This document shows positions 1 to 11,289 of a stretch of 64,000 nt of DNA, in pieces. Below the pieces are notes generated by a model. It did no database searches. It saw only the letters and a list, made by a program, of their open reading frames with translations, and was not told the DNA's origin. The stretch is from Anastrepha obliqua (lineage: Eukaryota; Arthropoda; Insecta; Diptera; Tephritidae): assembly GCF_027943255.1 (NCBI RefSeq), contig NC_072896.1, positions 62,638,501 through 62,702,500 of the forward strand, read 5' to 3'. The position numbers were made by a program, and so were the translations under genes. Within the stretch, counting starts at the first letter, position 1, and the number at the start of each line of letters is the position of its first letter.

Positions 1-61
1 TTGGCACTCATCCAGCTTAGTAGCGCAATTACACCCTATATTTGACCATTCAGTTCAATTT

Positions 62-399
62 GTGCTTCAGCTTTCTCCACACGTTCTTCCATTATTTTCA
101 TGGCTTTCCGCATATTCGGCATCTCAGCCGCCAAATCGCTGCATCACGCGCTCTTCAGAAGTTTTCACTCGTTCAGACATCTCTTCGGTGATACTCCTTC
201 TCTGCAACTCGAGTTGTTCCTCTATCCGCTCAAGCCAGAAAGGAGGTGGCGAGCTCCCTTTTTTCTCCGCTTTAGTTGAAATGCTCACACTGCTTTGCGG
301 AGTGAATACCGTTTGGCGTGTAAGTTTTCCTCTTGCAGACATTTTTTGTTTGTTATAATTCGCAAAAGTTTCTACTTTAGTTTGTTTTAACGCACACAA
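62..399 (-). pseudogene. gag-like coding remnant, probably of a retroelement
   Basis: A minus-strand reading frame opens at 399 and runs to 124. It is charged and coiled-coil-like (LERIEEQLELQRR, EEMSERVKTSEERVMQRF). The same helix-like pattern continues in another frame from 123 down to about 60 (MKIMEERVEKAEAQIEL), so there is one frameshift. Basic N-terminus plus long amphipathic helix is common in gag-like ORFs of insect retroelements, but no CCHC knuckle, protease or LTR is visible. Assignment to a retroelement is inference. Confidence 0.4.
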
Positions 400-538
400 A
401 ATTATTTTCTAAGCTCCAGAGTTAAAGAGATAAAAAATCACTAAAAATATACAAATTAGGTTGGGCACAAACTCAAGTAAATAAGAAATAACTGCAGCGC
501 TAAAAAAACACGTCTACTCAGCTTGCATGTATATATAA

Positions 539-1085
539 AGGGTTTTCCAATAACAGGTGTTATCTATCGCTATCGAGAGATTATTAACGATTTTTATGGC
601 CGGAATTAGATGTTATTGATCTGGACTACGTTTATTTTCAACAAGACGGCGGTACGTGCCACCCAAGCAAGGAAACCATTGATCTTTTACGGGAATAGTT
701 TCCGCACCGTGATATCTCTCGAAGAAGTGAACACAATTGGCCACCGAGATCTTGGGATTTAACACCTTGTGACTTTTTTCTTTGGGACCACGTGAAAGAG
801 AAGGTCTACGCCAACAGCCCAGGGGCGGTTCATGTGCTCAAAGATGGAATTTGTGAGACTATCGAGGACATAGGGCAGCCACTTTGCAATTCGGTTACGG
901 AAAATTTCATGAAGAGGATATTGTCCTGTGAGCGTGGGCGAGGTTGTCATTTACCTGATGTTCTTTTCCACTATCAACGGCATACCTTCCTCTTTATAAT
1001 GAAATAAACATCTGATCATTTGTATATATTAAAAAATTGAATTTTCCTTTGAATAGCAAAATAACACCTCTTATTGGAAAACCCT
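539..1085 (+). mobile_element. Internally deleted IS630/Tc1/mariner-like element
   Basis: The ends are near-perfect inverted repeats: AGGGTTTTCCAATAACAGGT at 539 pairs with the reverse complement of the sequence ending at 1085, with one mismatch in about 25 bp. Only the C-terminal third of a transposase remains (about 620-975, plus strand), in broken frames: QQDGG (as KTAV after a shift), then WPPRSWDLTPCDFFLWDHVK, then a tail matching the usual C-terminus GRGCHLPDVLFHY. The first catalytic Asp region is missing, so it cannot be autonomous. It shares the transposase type of the element at 54319-55224. Confidence 0.8.
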
Positions 1086-2490
1086 ATAGATATCCTTTGC
1101 GGTTTTGGTTTACAGTTTTTCTTCAACCTACGGGATCGTTCTCTACGTTGTCTAGACTTAGGCACCGTGGTTTCGTCACATCCATGATCACCCATCGGCA
1201 AGACAAAAAAATAATGATTATTTTGAAATATAATATCTTATGTTAATTACTTATTTTATTTCTTTTCAGAAAAAAACACCTAATAAGATTAGACAACTGC
1301 TCCACGGATTTCATTATGGAAAAACACATGTATACTCTGCAGAAAAGTCAGTTAGGGTCAATGTTATAAAGAAAATTTGGCCAATCTTTTTTAATGTTTA
1401 CGGACGTCACCCTTCAAACTTTTATTAATTTAAGGTACCATATTTATCAACATTGAATGTACTAAATTTTCTTATTATTTTTAATTCCTTAAAACCAAAA
1501 ACAAAAAATATTGATAAATAGAACTTCTTAAGCGCAAGTGCCAAATATACTGAGGGATGTTGAATTTATTATCTCTCATATAACTAAAAATTTGTGTAAA
1601 TTCATGTGGAATATATGTATAGTATATGGGGATATGTCTCTTTTTATATTTAATTGTGTCATATTATACATATGTAGTTCCAAAAATATTTTAACAGTTT
1701 TCAAATAAAGGGTTATACGTATATAACTGTTACTTAGTATTTTAAATATTATACACAACGATCATTCTACTTCCGACTAACCGACTCGAGTGAAGCAGTC
1801 TGCAGGCGTATGGATAATTTTTGTTTTGGCGCCGGGCCAAGAAAGACAGAAGTTTGTAAGTGTGGAGATGTAAAACCGTTGAGCTACAGAAAAAATGCAC
1901 CATCAAAGTGTGCAGTATTTTTCCATTTTTACAATAACTTGAGTTTATCGAGTAAGGGGCGATGAAAAGTTTATAATAAATGGTATCAAGCACTCCACAA
2001 TTTGTTTTCCAATAACGTTAATTTTATTATCAATCATTTAAAACTTATTTAAAAAAAGTTAGTTGTTTATCAATAACACTAGTTTACGAATTTTCACTTT
2101 CAAAAATGGTCCTCGACCAAAAAGCATTTTTTAGACTAATTTGAGGTCGCTGAAACCAAAAATGAATTTAATTTTTTTTTTTCAAAGAACGGTTTCATAG
2201 ATATTCACAAAAAACCTGTGCAGTTATTACCTGGAATCTCGAAAACAGTGCGTGCCATTTCTTTGAAGTGCATAAATTTCGAAAGGCACACATATAACCT
2301 ACATGGCAATATATAATTCGTGTCAATGGAAGTCGTAGCTTTCACAAAACAGCTGTGGAAAGTGAAAAAAAGCCATTTTTGTCGTTTTTACTAAATTATC
2401 AAAGTTTATTAACTTTTTTCTGGAACAAAAAATTTTTTTATATCGACATAAGATAGGTTTTCTGAAAGACAATTTTGTCACCTACATTTT
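1086..2490. other. AT-rich non-coding stretch
   Basis: No ORF with recognisable homology and no repeat boundary was identified. The part from about 2100 to 2490 lies directly downstream of the orphan gene at 2495-3235 and may be the flank of the same repeat. Confidence 0.5.
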
Positions 2491-2494
2491 AAGC

Positions 2495-3196
2495 TTAAGT
2501 TTGTCTGAATCGACGAAAAATTGTAGAAGTTATGACCCATAAAGTCAACACGTGTGATTTTGCAGCTTTTGACTGAGCTAACATAGCCCGAAAACACGCT
2601 TTTACTCTCAAACTTCTTCTTTTATGTTGCACGGAATCTTCACGAAGTTGCATCCAGCAGTAGTCGCTCATCATTCCTTGATCCCAAAAGCCCTCATAAC
2701 GCTTTTCAATCGCAGCAATATCTTGATGAAATCGCTCGCCTTGTTCATCACTTTCATCCCCCAAATTCGGAGGAGAAAAATCCAAATGACTATGAAGTAG
2801 GTGCATTTTTAATGACATGCAAGCACCTGTTAACAAAAACAAAGTTAATTGTAAATTTTCCAATAATTATCCAATCAATTTACATACATATATGATAAAT
2901 ATATTTTGGAGTATGTACGTTTTACAATACCAACCAATAGGTTTAAAGTATTTCATCATTGTATGAATCAATTGACGGTCGTTGTTGCTCCTGTTGTTTC
3001 CCAAGAATCCATGAACAACTTTTTGGACTTTCTTTATCTGTGGACCGACGAATATACCCGCTTTGATTTTCACTGTTGACAATCTTGGGAACTTGGTTTT
3101 CAAGTATTTAATGGCTGTGTTTTCCGCTTTTTTTGCCAAAGCTTTAACAAAATTCTTCATTAGCCCTCTGTCGTCGTGCACAAATTTATACTTGCA
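2495..3196 (-). CDS. Orphan arthropod repeat-family protein, partial, spliced
   Basis: Two minus-strand blocks join into one reading frame across a short intron. The upstream block (about 3196 to 2935) carries VKIKAGIFVGPQIKKV. The downstream block (2826 to 2495) carries MSLKMHLLHSHLDF, DEQGERFHQDIAAIEKRY and DQGMMSDYCWMQLRED. The proposed intron 2934-2827 has a GT donor, an AG acceptor after a pyrimidine-rich tract, and keeps the frame. I recognise these motifs from a multi-copy uncharacterised protein family in arthropod and hydra genomes, usually held to be transposon-derived; function unknown. The N-terminal part is missing and the copy lies among repeats, so it is probably a relic, although this part has no stop codons. 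Confidence 0.55.
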
Positions 3197-3640
3197 GAAA
3201 TATTGCGCCACCGAAAAATATACACAGACGTACATTGGTCATACCTAGCTCTTATTTAGCTGGAATTAGTAGAATGGGCAAATAGTCCTATTCTGCGACA
3301 TATATATGTATATATATTGTCACAAAATCAAACACTTTATTTTCACGAACGGTGTCAGGATATCTTTTTATTAGTTATTTCATAGAATTCCAGTGTTTTT
3401 CAATTAACATTTCTTTAACTACAACATTTAGTACAGTTCTCAATATACATAACTATATCTGGTTTCGGACGCATTCACAAAACAAAGTAAAACTGATGCG
3501 AGTATCGATTGCTGAAGTAGTTAAACGCTGTGTACAAAGTGGCAGGTACTCGATAAGCGGTGCTGTAGTGTGCTTCCGCAGAATCAGCTGTTACTATGGC
3601 CTTGCCACAGTGGTAAAATCATGTGACAATATATATATAT

Positions 3641-4386
3641 GGGGCATTCTTCGCCAACCGGACACCCCCATCTGCCCAAAACAGTTTTTATAAAAAAAAT
3701 TTTTCCCTATGCCGAAATAAAAGCTTATGTCATGTACTTTAATTTGTCATGTGGCACTTTTTAAATATTCAAGATGGACGACGAATATTGACAAATATGT
3801 TGGAAAACACCAAAAAAAATTAAGTAGTTTGTTAAGAAAAGTAGAGAGAGAGATTCTGGTGCAACGTTCGACTGTTTCATTAACAGCACTAGTTCTTGAT
3901 GTATTTCACATGTCAAACGGTACAGAAATAATTTGAACAAATTATAGAAAAGTCTAAACGAATAAACTATTAAAAATAAATCTGTCAAACAGTTCTTTTT
4001 AGAACTATTATCGCATCTGTTGTCGATATCGCTAAACTTCGTAAAACATTGTTTAACAGTTTTATTGACAGCACAAGTTCTGTATATGTCTTAATCGTTA
4101 AACTGTCTGGAGATTATTATAAAAAATTCTGAAAGAATAAATTAATATCTAATACCTGTCAAACAGTTCTTTTCAGAACTATTATCGCCTAAAAAATGTC
4201 GGGAAAATCGAGAAGAGATCGATGCATTAATCCCTTTAGAAAAGTAGGTCCATCTTGAATATTTAAAAAGTGCCACATGACAAATTAAAGTACATGACAT
4301 AAGCTTTTATTTCGGCATAGGGAAACATTTTTTTTATAAAAACTGTTCTGGGCAGATGGGGGTGTCCGGTTGGCGAAGAATGCCCC
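3641..4386. mobile_element. Foldback-type non-coding element with about 140-bp inverted ends
   Basis: The left end (3641-3780, beginning GGGGCATTCTTCGCCAACCG) is repeated as its reverse complement at 4245-4386 with very few differences. Both sides are flanked by AT dinucleotide runs, so the target duplication is ambiguous. The interior has no coding capacity but holds two direct copies, about 170 bp apart (about 3980-4012 and 4153-4187), of a motif containing CTGTCAAACAGTTCTTTT. This is the structure of a long-inverted-repeat MITE or foldback element; the superfamily cannot be told. Confidence 0.8.
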
Positions 4387-4599
4387 ATATATATTTATTT
4401 GTATGAAATAAATATTGTTTTTAATTATAGTGAGCCTGAGAACAGTTCAACCTAATGGAATGTGTGTATAAATTTTTTTTTTGCTTCTTTATTTGTTGTT
4501 GGAATTCTCGATCAAAGAACTACATACGTAAAGTAATATATTTACTAATTAACTATTTACCTACTATCAGAGAACATAAAATAATTGTTTCGAAATTTT

Positions 4600-5130
4600 C
4601 TCCTAGTATCGAAATGTCCGGGACTTTTTTATAAGCTACTTGTTGCTGTCTTCTGAATTTTACTCTATGCTCATGCGGGCCCTTGACCAACAAGCAGCTG
4701 CGGTTGTCGAGCATTTAAAAAGACATATTTACATACATATATTGATGCATACATACATATGTACGGAGCCGCGGGCACTCGACATGACAAAAATTCAAGA
4801 TTTACCAAATATTGGCAAATAATTCTACGCGAAATATTCAAATATTGACTATTTTTGAATGGTTAAGAAAATTTGCATATGGGCGGCTCGTTTTGTGAAT
4901 GAAAGTAAATACTTTGCTCGTAGAAATATGAGCTCGAATTTATCAATGAATTTATTGATGATGAGTTTTTGTTGAAACTCTTCAGCGCCGCCGCGACTAT
5001 TTTAGGTTGTTCAGCACCATGGCAACTAGAATGATGGCCGCTACGCCTGCGCCTATTAATGCATTTTGTTCTTGTAGTCGCTAGGCATAGAATTTTAGCT
5101 TGCTTTGGAGGACATACGGATTTACAGGAA
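4600..5130 (+). repeat. Dispersed non-coding repeat, copy 1 of 3
   Basis: The stretch containing ACGGAGCCGCGGGCACTCGA, TATTGGCAAATAATTC and CATATGGGCGGCTCGTTTTG recurs inverted at about 41984-42350 and in direct orientation at about 51975-52510. It contains no ORF. All three copies share internal order, so this is one repeat family of roughly 400-530 bp. No clear termini were found. Confidence 0.75.
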
Positions 5131-5437
5131 TAAAGTGAGTGGCCCGTGTGTGAGGTTGTATGTAGATGCATTTGTATGTACCTATGTATATACTAATAAG
5201 CATTGTTTTGCTGGAAGTTCAGAACACAAACACGTATGTATGTACATAGGCTAGGCCGGCCATGATTCTAATTGCCATAGCAAAGCATATGTATAAAAAA
5301 TTCACATATTTAAATTTTCATATGCCATCTTCCTGTGCCTGATAATGAAGAGTTTTCTATAAAGTTAATTTTTTGATTTGTTTGAAGGGATTAAGGTTAT
5401 ATGTGTATGTATATATGTCAAAACATATATATGTACA

Positions 5438-8400
5438 TTAGCGTGGCAGTTATTTGACCTGTTTTTTTATATACAATATTTTTTCGCGGGCTACCCTCCA
5501 ATTTGGTTCCATTCTATATAAAAATGACCTCTGTGAAATTTGGTGCCAATCGGATAAGGGAAAGGTGTGCCCCCGAGCCTTTCAATATGCAAAATTGACC
5601 CCAAAATGACAAAAAATTTTAATTTCATTAAAAGTGTGTTTTTTATTTTACATGAGTATGTATACAGCGTAAATAAGTAGTAAAAGAATTTAATTGGTAA
5701 AGTATATTAAGTTATACATATATAAATTGAAGAAGGAAATTATTATCCATACAGTATTTAGCATATATAGGTAGTTCCATATGACGCTTACTTCATTGCA
5801 ATGTAGTTTAATAACAACATAAAAAAAAACTAAAAAAAAAGAAATAACTCATTGAAGAAAATAAAATAAAAATGAATTAAAAATCTTTATTTTTAGATAT
5901 AGTTTGTTTATTGCTGTCTGGGAACTTCTGTCGATAGTCACTTACAACTTGGAGCACGTACTGCATTTGTCGCTCGTTTTTTGTATATAACTTATTAAAA
6001 TCCTTTTCTAGTTTAACACCTCCCTCCGCCGTATCATTTGTTACTTTAAGTTTATTAACTACTTTTAAATTTTCATTTTTGTGCCACCGGGCAGGATCTG
6101 TGCATAGGAATTCGTCATTTATGTTAAAGAATCGTTTTGTTTTGTTGGAGACAAATTGTTCAAGTCCTTGGTTTAATAATTCATGAACTTGGCTTGTTTC
6201 CACGGTTATTCTTTTAATACTTTTTTCACATTCAGCATCAGTTTCACGATTCAACGCCTTTACCATTTTTATTTTTGATTCTGCCGTCACATTTGGGTCA
6301 AAGAAGGCCAAGGCGATGAATTCAGGATATAAATACCACAAATGATTTTTGATTTTTTGTAAAGCCACACGAGAGATGTCTTCGTCAACTGTCCGGCATT
6401 TATAAATTTTGGAAAGAACACTGAAATCCAAAAATGGTGCTTTGGCTGCAGAAGGTGCACAAAACCACGCTTCGATATATATACTGATAAGGAAAATGCA
6501 AATATCACAAATTGCATTTTCCTCACGCGGTGATAATTGAAATTCATCGCGAAACATGAATATCTTAAAGCAATAAATAGCCTTAGCCATCCACCTTGCA
6601 TGATGGATAGCTCCTGGAGCACGGAATAGCAGCCAATTGTAAAAATTCGCAATAATCCTCTCTCGGTTGTTGTTCTTGCAACGTGCTTCGTATAAAATTA
6701 AGAACTCGGGAAACATCGGCTGGATCCTAATGTTTTCTGATCTTCTTATTCACGATTCCGGTTTTAAAATTATTTACATTTATTTTAGGCCAAGCAGTTT
6801 GGAACTTTTTTAAGATTGGTACGGCCCCATTCCGCAAGGGTTTCGCAAACAGCTGTTGCCTGTTCTTTTCCACTCCCTGATTGCAATGCAGGTACACCAA
6901 GAAGTTGATCAGCACCGCAATTTGAAAGAATAACAGGAAGTCGGTCTACTGTCTCTTTACCTGTTAGTGATGGCAGTAATTTACTTTCCCAATGTATCGT
7001 AGCGGCAGGCAATTCCTTATCCTTAAAGATTCGGTAGCTTTCTTTTCGCGGAGTTTCTCACGAGAATTGTTAATAGACCAAAAGTCTCCACATCTTGACC
7101 AAGGGCTTCAAGTGTAGCTATTAGAATATGAACTGAATTCCTGTCACTGATCTTAAACTTATCCTAAGCAGCAGTAAGCTTAGGAGTTATTATTATTTGT
7201 CGTCCTCTTTTTTGTTTTGCTGGTACAGACAAATGTTTTGAGCATTGCGGAATTTCCTCTGAAGCACGCGCTTCTAAATCTTCTCCGCTGCTTGAACTCG
7301 ACGTCATCAGTATATCAGATTGAGCTAGAAATAGTATTACGATTTAGTTCGATATACATAAATATTCATGTTAAATAGGTAGCTAGAGAAGATGAAGATA
7401 TGTAAATACTTACTCAATTGAAGAACTTCATTATTGCTTCGTTCTTTTCTTTTCTCCTCTCGTAATTTTCGCTCAGAAACTCGAGTCTCTTTCGCACTTA
7501 GCTGGTAATCAATTCCATACATAAACCCCGGGCGTCCTTTCATCCGCTGATTGTTTAAGAACTGCTTATCTTCTTCAATGGATATGATATTCAATGCATT
7601 GGCGTGTGCAATATCGAAGAGATCCTCGAGTTTTTCAACGAGATCTTTTTATTTTTTCTTATGATCCATCGACGTTCTTGCAGCATGCTTTTGAAGTTTC
7701 CGCCACTGCTGATAGAGACCTTCTAACTTTGGTATACAGTTATTTAGTTGTTGCGTCGGAATTCGGGCTTTCTCCCAATATATCATCACCTCCCGCACAA
7801 CTAGTGAAGCACTGCCTCGTATTGTTAACTTACACACCCGTAAATTGAAAAAAAAAAAAAACTTGTAACGTTTGTTTTACAGATAGAAGCTTGTTTCCAA
7901 AAATTTCATTTGAATAATACCCGAGCAGATAAACTTTTTCTCGTAATAGAGGTCGCGACATTGTACTACCGAATGTCTTCACTTCAAATGTTGTACGCAA
8001 CTAATGATTTTTTTTTTTTAAATTTTAATACAAAACTTTTTTAGCCATAAAAATTTGAATTACCGTTGTTATTTCAGAAACGAAATGCTCGCCTACTTTA
8101 TTTGATACTAGTACTAGTTTTTGATATTGATATTATCCAAGACACGATGTGTAGTCAAACAGCAAGGGTCGAACGACTTGGTAGATTCTGCATTGAATAT
8201 ATTTTTTTTAAGCGTAATAATTTGAGTTATCATTGTAATGTGATAAACTAAGTGCTCGGCTACTTTACTTACTACAAGTACTTATACTACAAATTTTCGG
8301 GTTTTTTGAAACTTTGAAGGCCCGGGGGCACACTTTCCACTTACCAGATTTACTTCAAACTTTTTTTCCACCATTTTTATATATAAAGGAACCAATCTGG

Positions 8401-8448
8401 GGGTAGCACCAATAAAAAAATAATCTTGCAAAATAACTGCCACCCTAA
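5438..8448 (-). mobile_element. 3-kb TIR DNA transposon with an uncharacterised coding gene
   Basis: The ends are inverted repeats about 160 bp long. The left end reads TTAGCGTGGCAGTTATTT at 5438 and the right end reads TTAGGGTGGCAGTTATTT on the other strand from 8448; both continue through a shared block with GTGTGCCCCCG. Outside both ends lies TGTACA (5432-5437 and 8449-8454), a candidate 6-bp target duplication that cannot be oriented because it is palindromic. The only coding content is the minus-strand gene at 5877-7840. The element is therefore a complete-ended DNA transposon whose transposase, if that is what the gene encodes, is decayed. Confidence 0.75.
5877..7840 (-). pseudogene. 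Putative transposase of the 3-kb TIR element, disrupted
   Basis: Minus-strand pieces in order: an N-terminal block (7837 to about 7600), a basic charged block (7594-7410, GRPGFMYGIDYQLSAKETRV), a block at 7012-6785 (LPVILSNCGADQLLGVPALQ, then GKEQATAVCETLAEWG), and a 279-residue open frame at 6716-5877 with FRAPGAIHHARWMAKAIY, NHLWYLYPEFIALAFFDPNV and a Lys-rich tail. I recognise these motifs from a multi-copy, unnamed protein family in aphids, hydra and other animals. In relatives a block with a CFDTTASNTG-type motif lies between the third and fourth pieces. It is absent here, and a frameshift separates WGRTNLKKV from the following LKKFQTAWPKI segment, so the copy looks internally deleted. 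Function as a transposase is inference from its position between inverted repeats. Confidence 0.6.
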
Positions 8449-8454
8449 TGTACA

Positions 8455-9212
8455 TACATAGGCTAGGGAATCAAGTGTGCATACGCACATGCAAATATGT
8501 ACACGCATATGCAGAAGAGAATTGTTTTAGCATTTGTTAGGCAGGAATTCGATCATTCGGATATTTACTCCCTAATTATTGTATGAATATGGTAAGGTGA
8601 TGCTCGTGCGGTAGGTCATGTTGGTTCAGTGCATTCATATGCGTGCAACACCATATTTAATAAAAATGCAACTGAACTTAGTTGTCCCATAGGTGCAAAT
8701 ACGTTTCTTTGAAGCTTTCTTTTATTTATTTCAAAATTTTATACCATCTAGAAAATGCATACTTATGTATATTATTTCCCTGTAGTAAAATGTAAATTGA
8801 AATAAATTTAGGTCATGGTTGCTGCAGTGCGTATGCACATACTATGTAACACTATAAGAATTGAAGATGCAATTGAACTTTTGCACAAAACATAACTCAC
8901 ATAATATATGTATATACATATATATATATTTATATACATATACATACATCAATATACCAAAACACTTGTAAGCTCTATGAATTCTCGTCTAAAATTAATT
9001 TCGACTCCAAAAATTAGTAAAAATGTTCCTCAAATTTGTATGAAGTTTTAAATTTACTAAAACGCGCACAACAAAACGTGAGGTTGTTTTATACTGTATT
9101 TTGTTTAAATTCTTCTTTTTAAATTAAATCAGAAAACATTAAAGTTACTTTGATTTTAAATGTTAGCTAATTCAAACTTCTAACAGATAGGACTCAATTC
9201 GTCTAAATAATA
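8455..9212. other. AT-rich intergenic sequence with TA/CATA runs
   Basis: It contains a (TA/CATA)n run near 8900-8950 and no recognisable gene or repeat boundary. Confidence 0.5.
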
Positions 9213-9214
9213 TA

Positions 9215-9574
9215 CAGGGTTGACCATATTAAACTAACCCATTGAGTAACCCTATAACTTTTTACTGTAATTTGAAATCTAAAGTTTACGTCAACAAGCC
9301 AAAGACACTAGGCGCACTTAAGGCCAATATCCGACGGGAAATAGCCGCCATATCGGCCGAGACGCTGGCCAAAACTATGGAAAACGCCGAAAAACGGGCA
9401 CATTACGCTATACGAGCTAAGGGCGACCACTTGCGCGATATCATATTCAAAAAGTGATGTAAACGAATCTCCTTGAACTAAATTAAATGTTTTTCACAAT
9501 GAAACACAAAAAAATGTTTCTTTTTCCATATTTTTTTAATAATCACATGGGTCAGTTTAAGATGGCCAACCCTG
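9215..9574 (+). mobile_element. Mariner-like remnant with 27-bp TIRs
   Basis: It begins CAGGGTTGACCATATTAAAC and ends with the reverse complement of a near-identical sequence (GGTCAGTTTAAGATGGCCAA then CCCTG). TA flanks both ends (9213-9214 and 9575-9576), as expected for Tc1/mariner insertion. The interior codes only for a transposase C-terminus, about 9299-9457, ending AKGDHLRDIIFKK and a stop. It is a small internally deleted element that could move only with help from an autonomous relative. Confidence 0.8.
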
Positions 9575-9755
9575 TACATATCCAAATACGTGCTAAGGGC
9601 GACCACTTGCGCGATATCATATTCAAAAAGTGATGTAAGCGAATCTCCTTGAACTAAATTAAATGTTTTTCACAATGAAACACAAAAAAATGTTTCTTTT
9701 TCCATATTTTTTTAATAATCACATGGGTCAGTTTAATATGGCCAACCCTGTACAA
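9413..9755 (+). repeat. Tandem duplication of the mariner-like 3' end
   Basis: The segment 9413-9578 (last transposase codons, 3' UTR and right TIR) is repeated almost unchanged at about 9591-9754, giving a second right terminus with its own flanking TA (9751-9752). Confidence 0.85.
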
Positions 9756-9756
9756 T

Positions 9757-10798
9757 CTGATACCATTAAAGTTACCTCAGGCGTACCTCAAGGTACATTT
9801 TGGGTCACTATTGTTCTTAATATTTGTTAATGACATTGCAGATGTTTTTGTGGCATCTCGGTGTCTGATGTACGCAGATTATCTGAAAATTTACAGTCGG
9901 ATAGAGGACGTAACTGACTGCTTAAGACTTCAAGAAGACTGAGCAAGAATGGAAGCTTGGTATGATGAAGGAGTTAAACTCTTAATGCTGGTAAATGTCA
10001 GCACTTGTCCTTCAGTAGACGTAAAGTTACGATTGATTTTGATCACAACTTGGGCACTAACATCTTCAAAAAAATGTATGAAAAGAAAGACTGGGGGGTC
10101 ATATTTACATCGAAAATGTTGTTTTTTAAACAGATAGACTTTGTGATTGCCAAGATTAGATCTACGCTTGGCTTTGTAATAAGGAATTCAAAAGAGTTCC
10201 AGGATATTTCTACGCTGAAGAATTTGCATATTTCTCTTGTTAGTTCCAACTTCGAATATTGCAGGATTATTTGGAGTCCATTCTACGAGTATATGGGTTC
10301 ATCTTTAAGAATTCACTACATCTACCATTCATTCCCTTCGTTGGCCTTATAGTTTGCCTGCACATAAAAGTAGATTTCTTTAGTTAGCATTGCCAACTTT
10401 AGAAATGCGAAGAAAAATTTCATCGGTAATATTTATAAGGGACATAACTACAAACCATATCAAAAGCCACTTCTTGGTGGAGCTAATACTTTTTAATTGT
10501 CCCATTCGTAACCTTAGGCTCAGCAATATTTTCCATTTACCTTATCACAAGACCAATTTTAGTCGTAATGAACCGCTTGCACGTTGTATAAGGCAGTCTA
10601 ACCAATTTTGTAAAAATTTTAATATATTCTCTAACTCACGACAGACTTTCAAGTCAAAACTTAATCTGGAGATGCACTTTTTGAATTGTGGCTAAGGTAT
10701 CTAACCACATTGGTGACCATTTATGATATTTAAGCTTTGGTATTAGTAATCTATTTGTACTTTAAAGATGAAAGAATGAATAAATAAATAAATAAATT
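9757..10798 (+). mobile_element. 5'-truncated non-LTR retrotransposon (reverse transcriptase relic)
   Basis: Plus-strand frames with shifts show SGVPQGTFWV near 9780, a decayed MYADDLKIYSRIEDVTDC-like block near 9870, and two open segments (10005-10352; 10390-10695) with VIAKIRSTLGFVIRNSKEF and LPYHKTNFSRNEPLARC. These are the RT palm and C-terminal region of a jockey/CR1-like ORF2. The element ends in an (ATAA)n tail near 10775-10798, as many non-LTR elements do. The endonuclease and N-terminal RT are missing. Premature stops make it dead. Confidence 0.8.
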
Positions 10799-11270
10799 TT
10801 TGTATTTTTCTTAGAATAACATTTTAAATTACATTAATTTTTTCTCAAGATACATCTTATCGGACGAAAAATTAGTTGTTATGTGAATAATTTTGTCCGT
10901 GTGTGTATCTAGAAGTAATTATTGGCAAAGAATTAGAATTTAAAGATCATATCTTGCATATACTCGTTTATTCCATATGGTAAAAAATTAGCATAGTTTA
11001 GAAGAATTCGCAATATACATATATACTTTGACCGAAAAAAAAATATAATGTACATACATATGTATACCACATTTTGAATATTGTTCAACAATCACATATA
11101 CATATGAGTACATGCAGTAATGTATACGGTTCACCAAGAGGAGGCATTCAGAAACATTTAAAGTACGTAATGTAGAAGAAGGGCGTGGGCAAGGCAAAGA
11201 GGTTCAAATTGTTTAAAAGGCTCGATTGTTTCAAAATTCTAAATAGTTCATCTATGCATGAAAAACTCAA
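10799..11270. other. AT-rich non-coding stretch
   Basis: No homology, splice-supported exon or repeat end could be recognised. Confidence 0.5.
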
Positions 11271-11289
11271 AACTAGAAGACACCGATAG

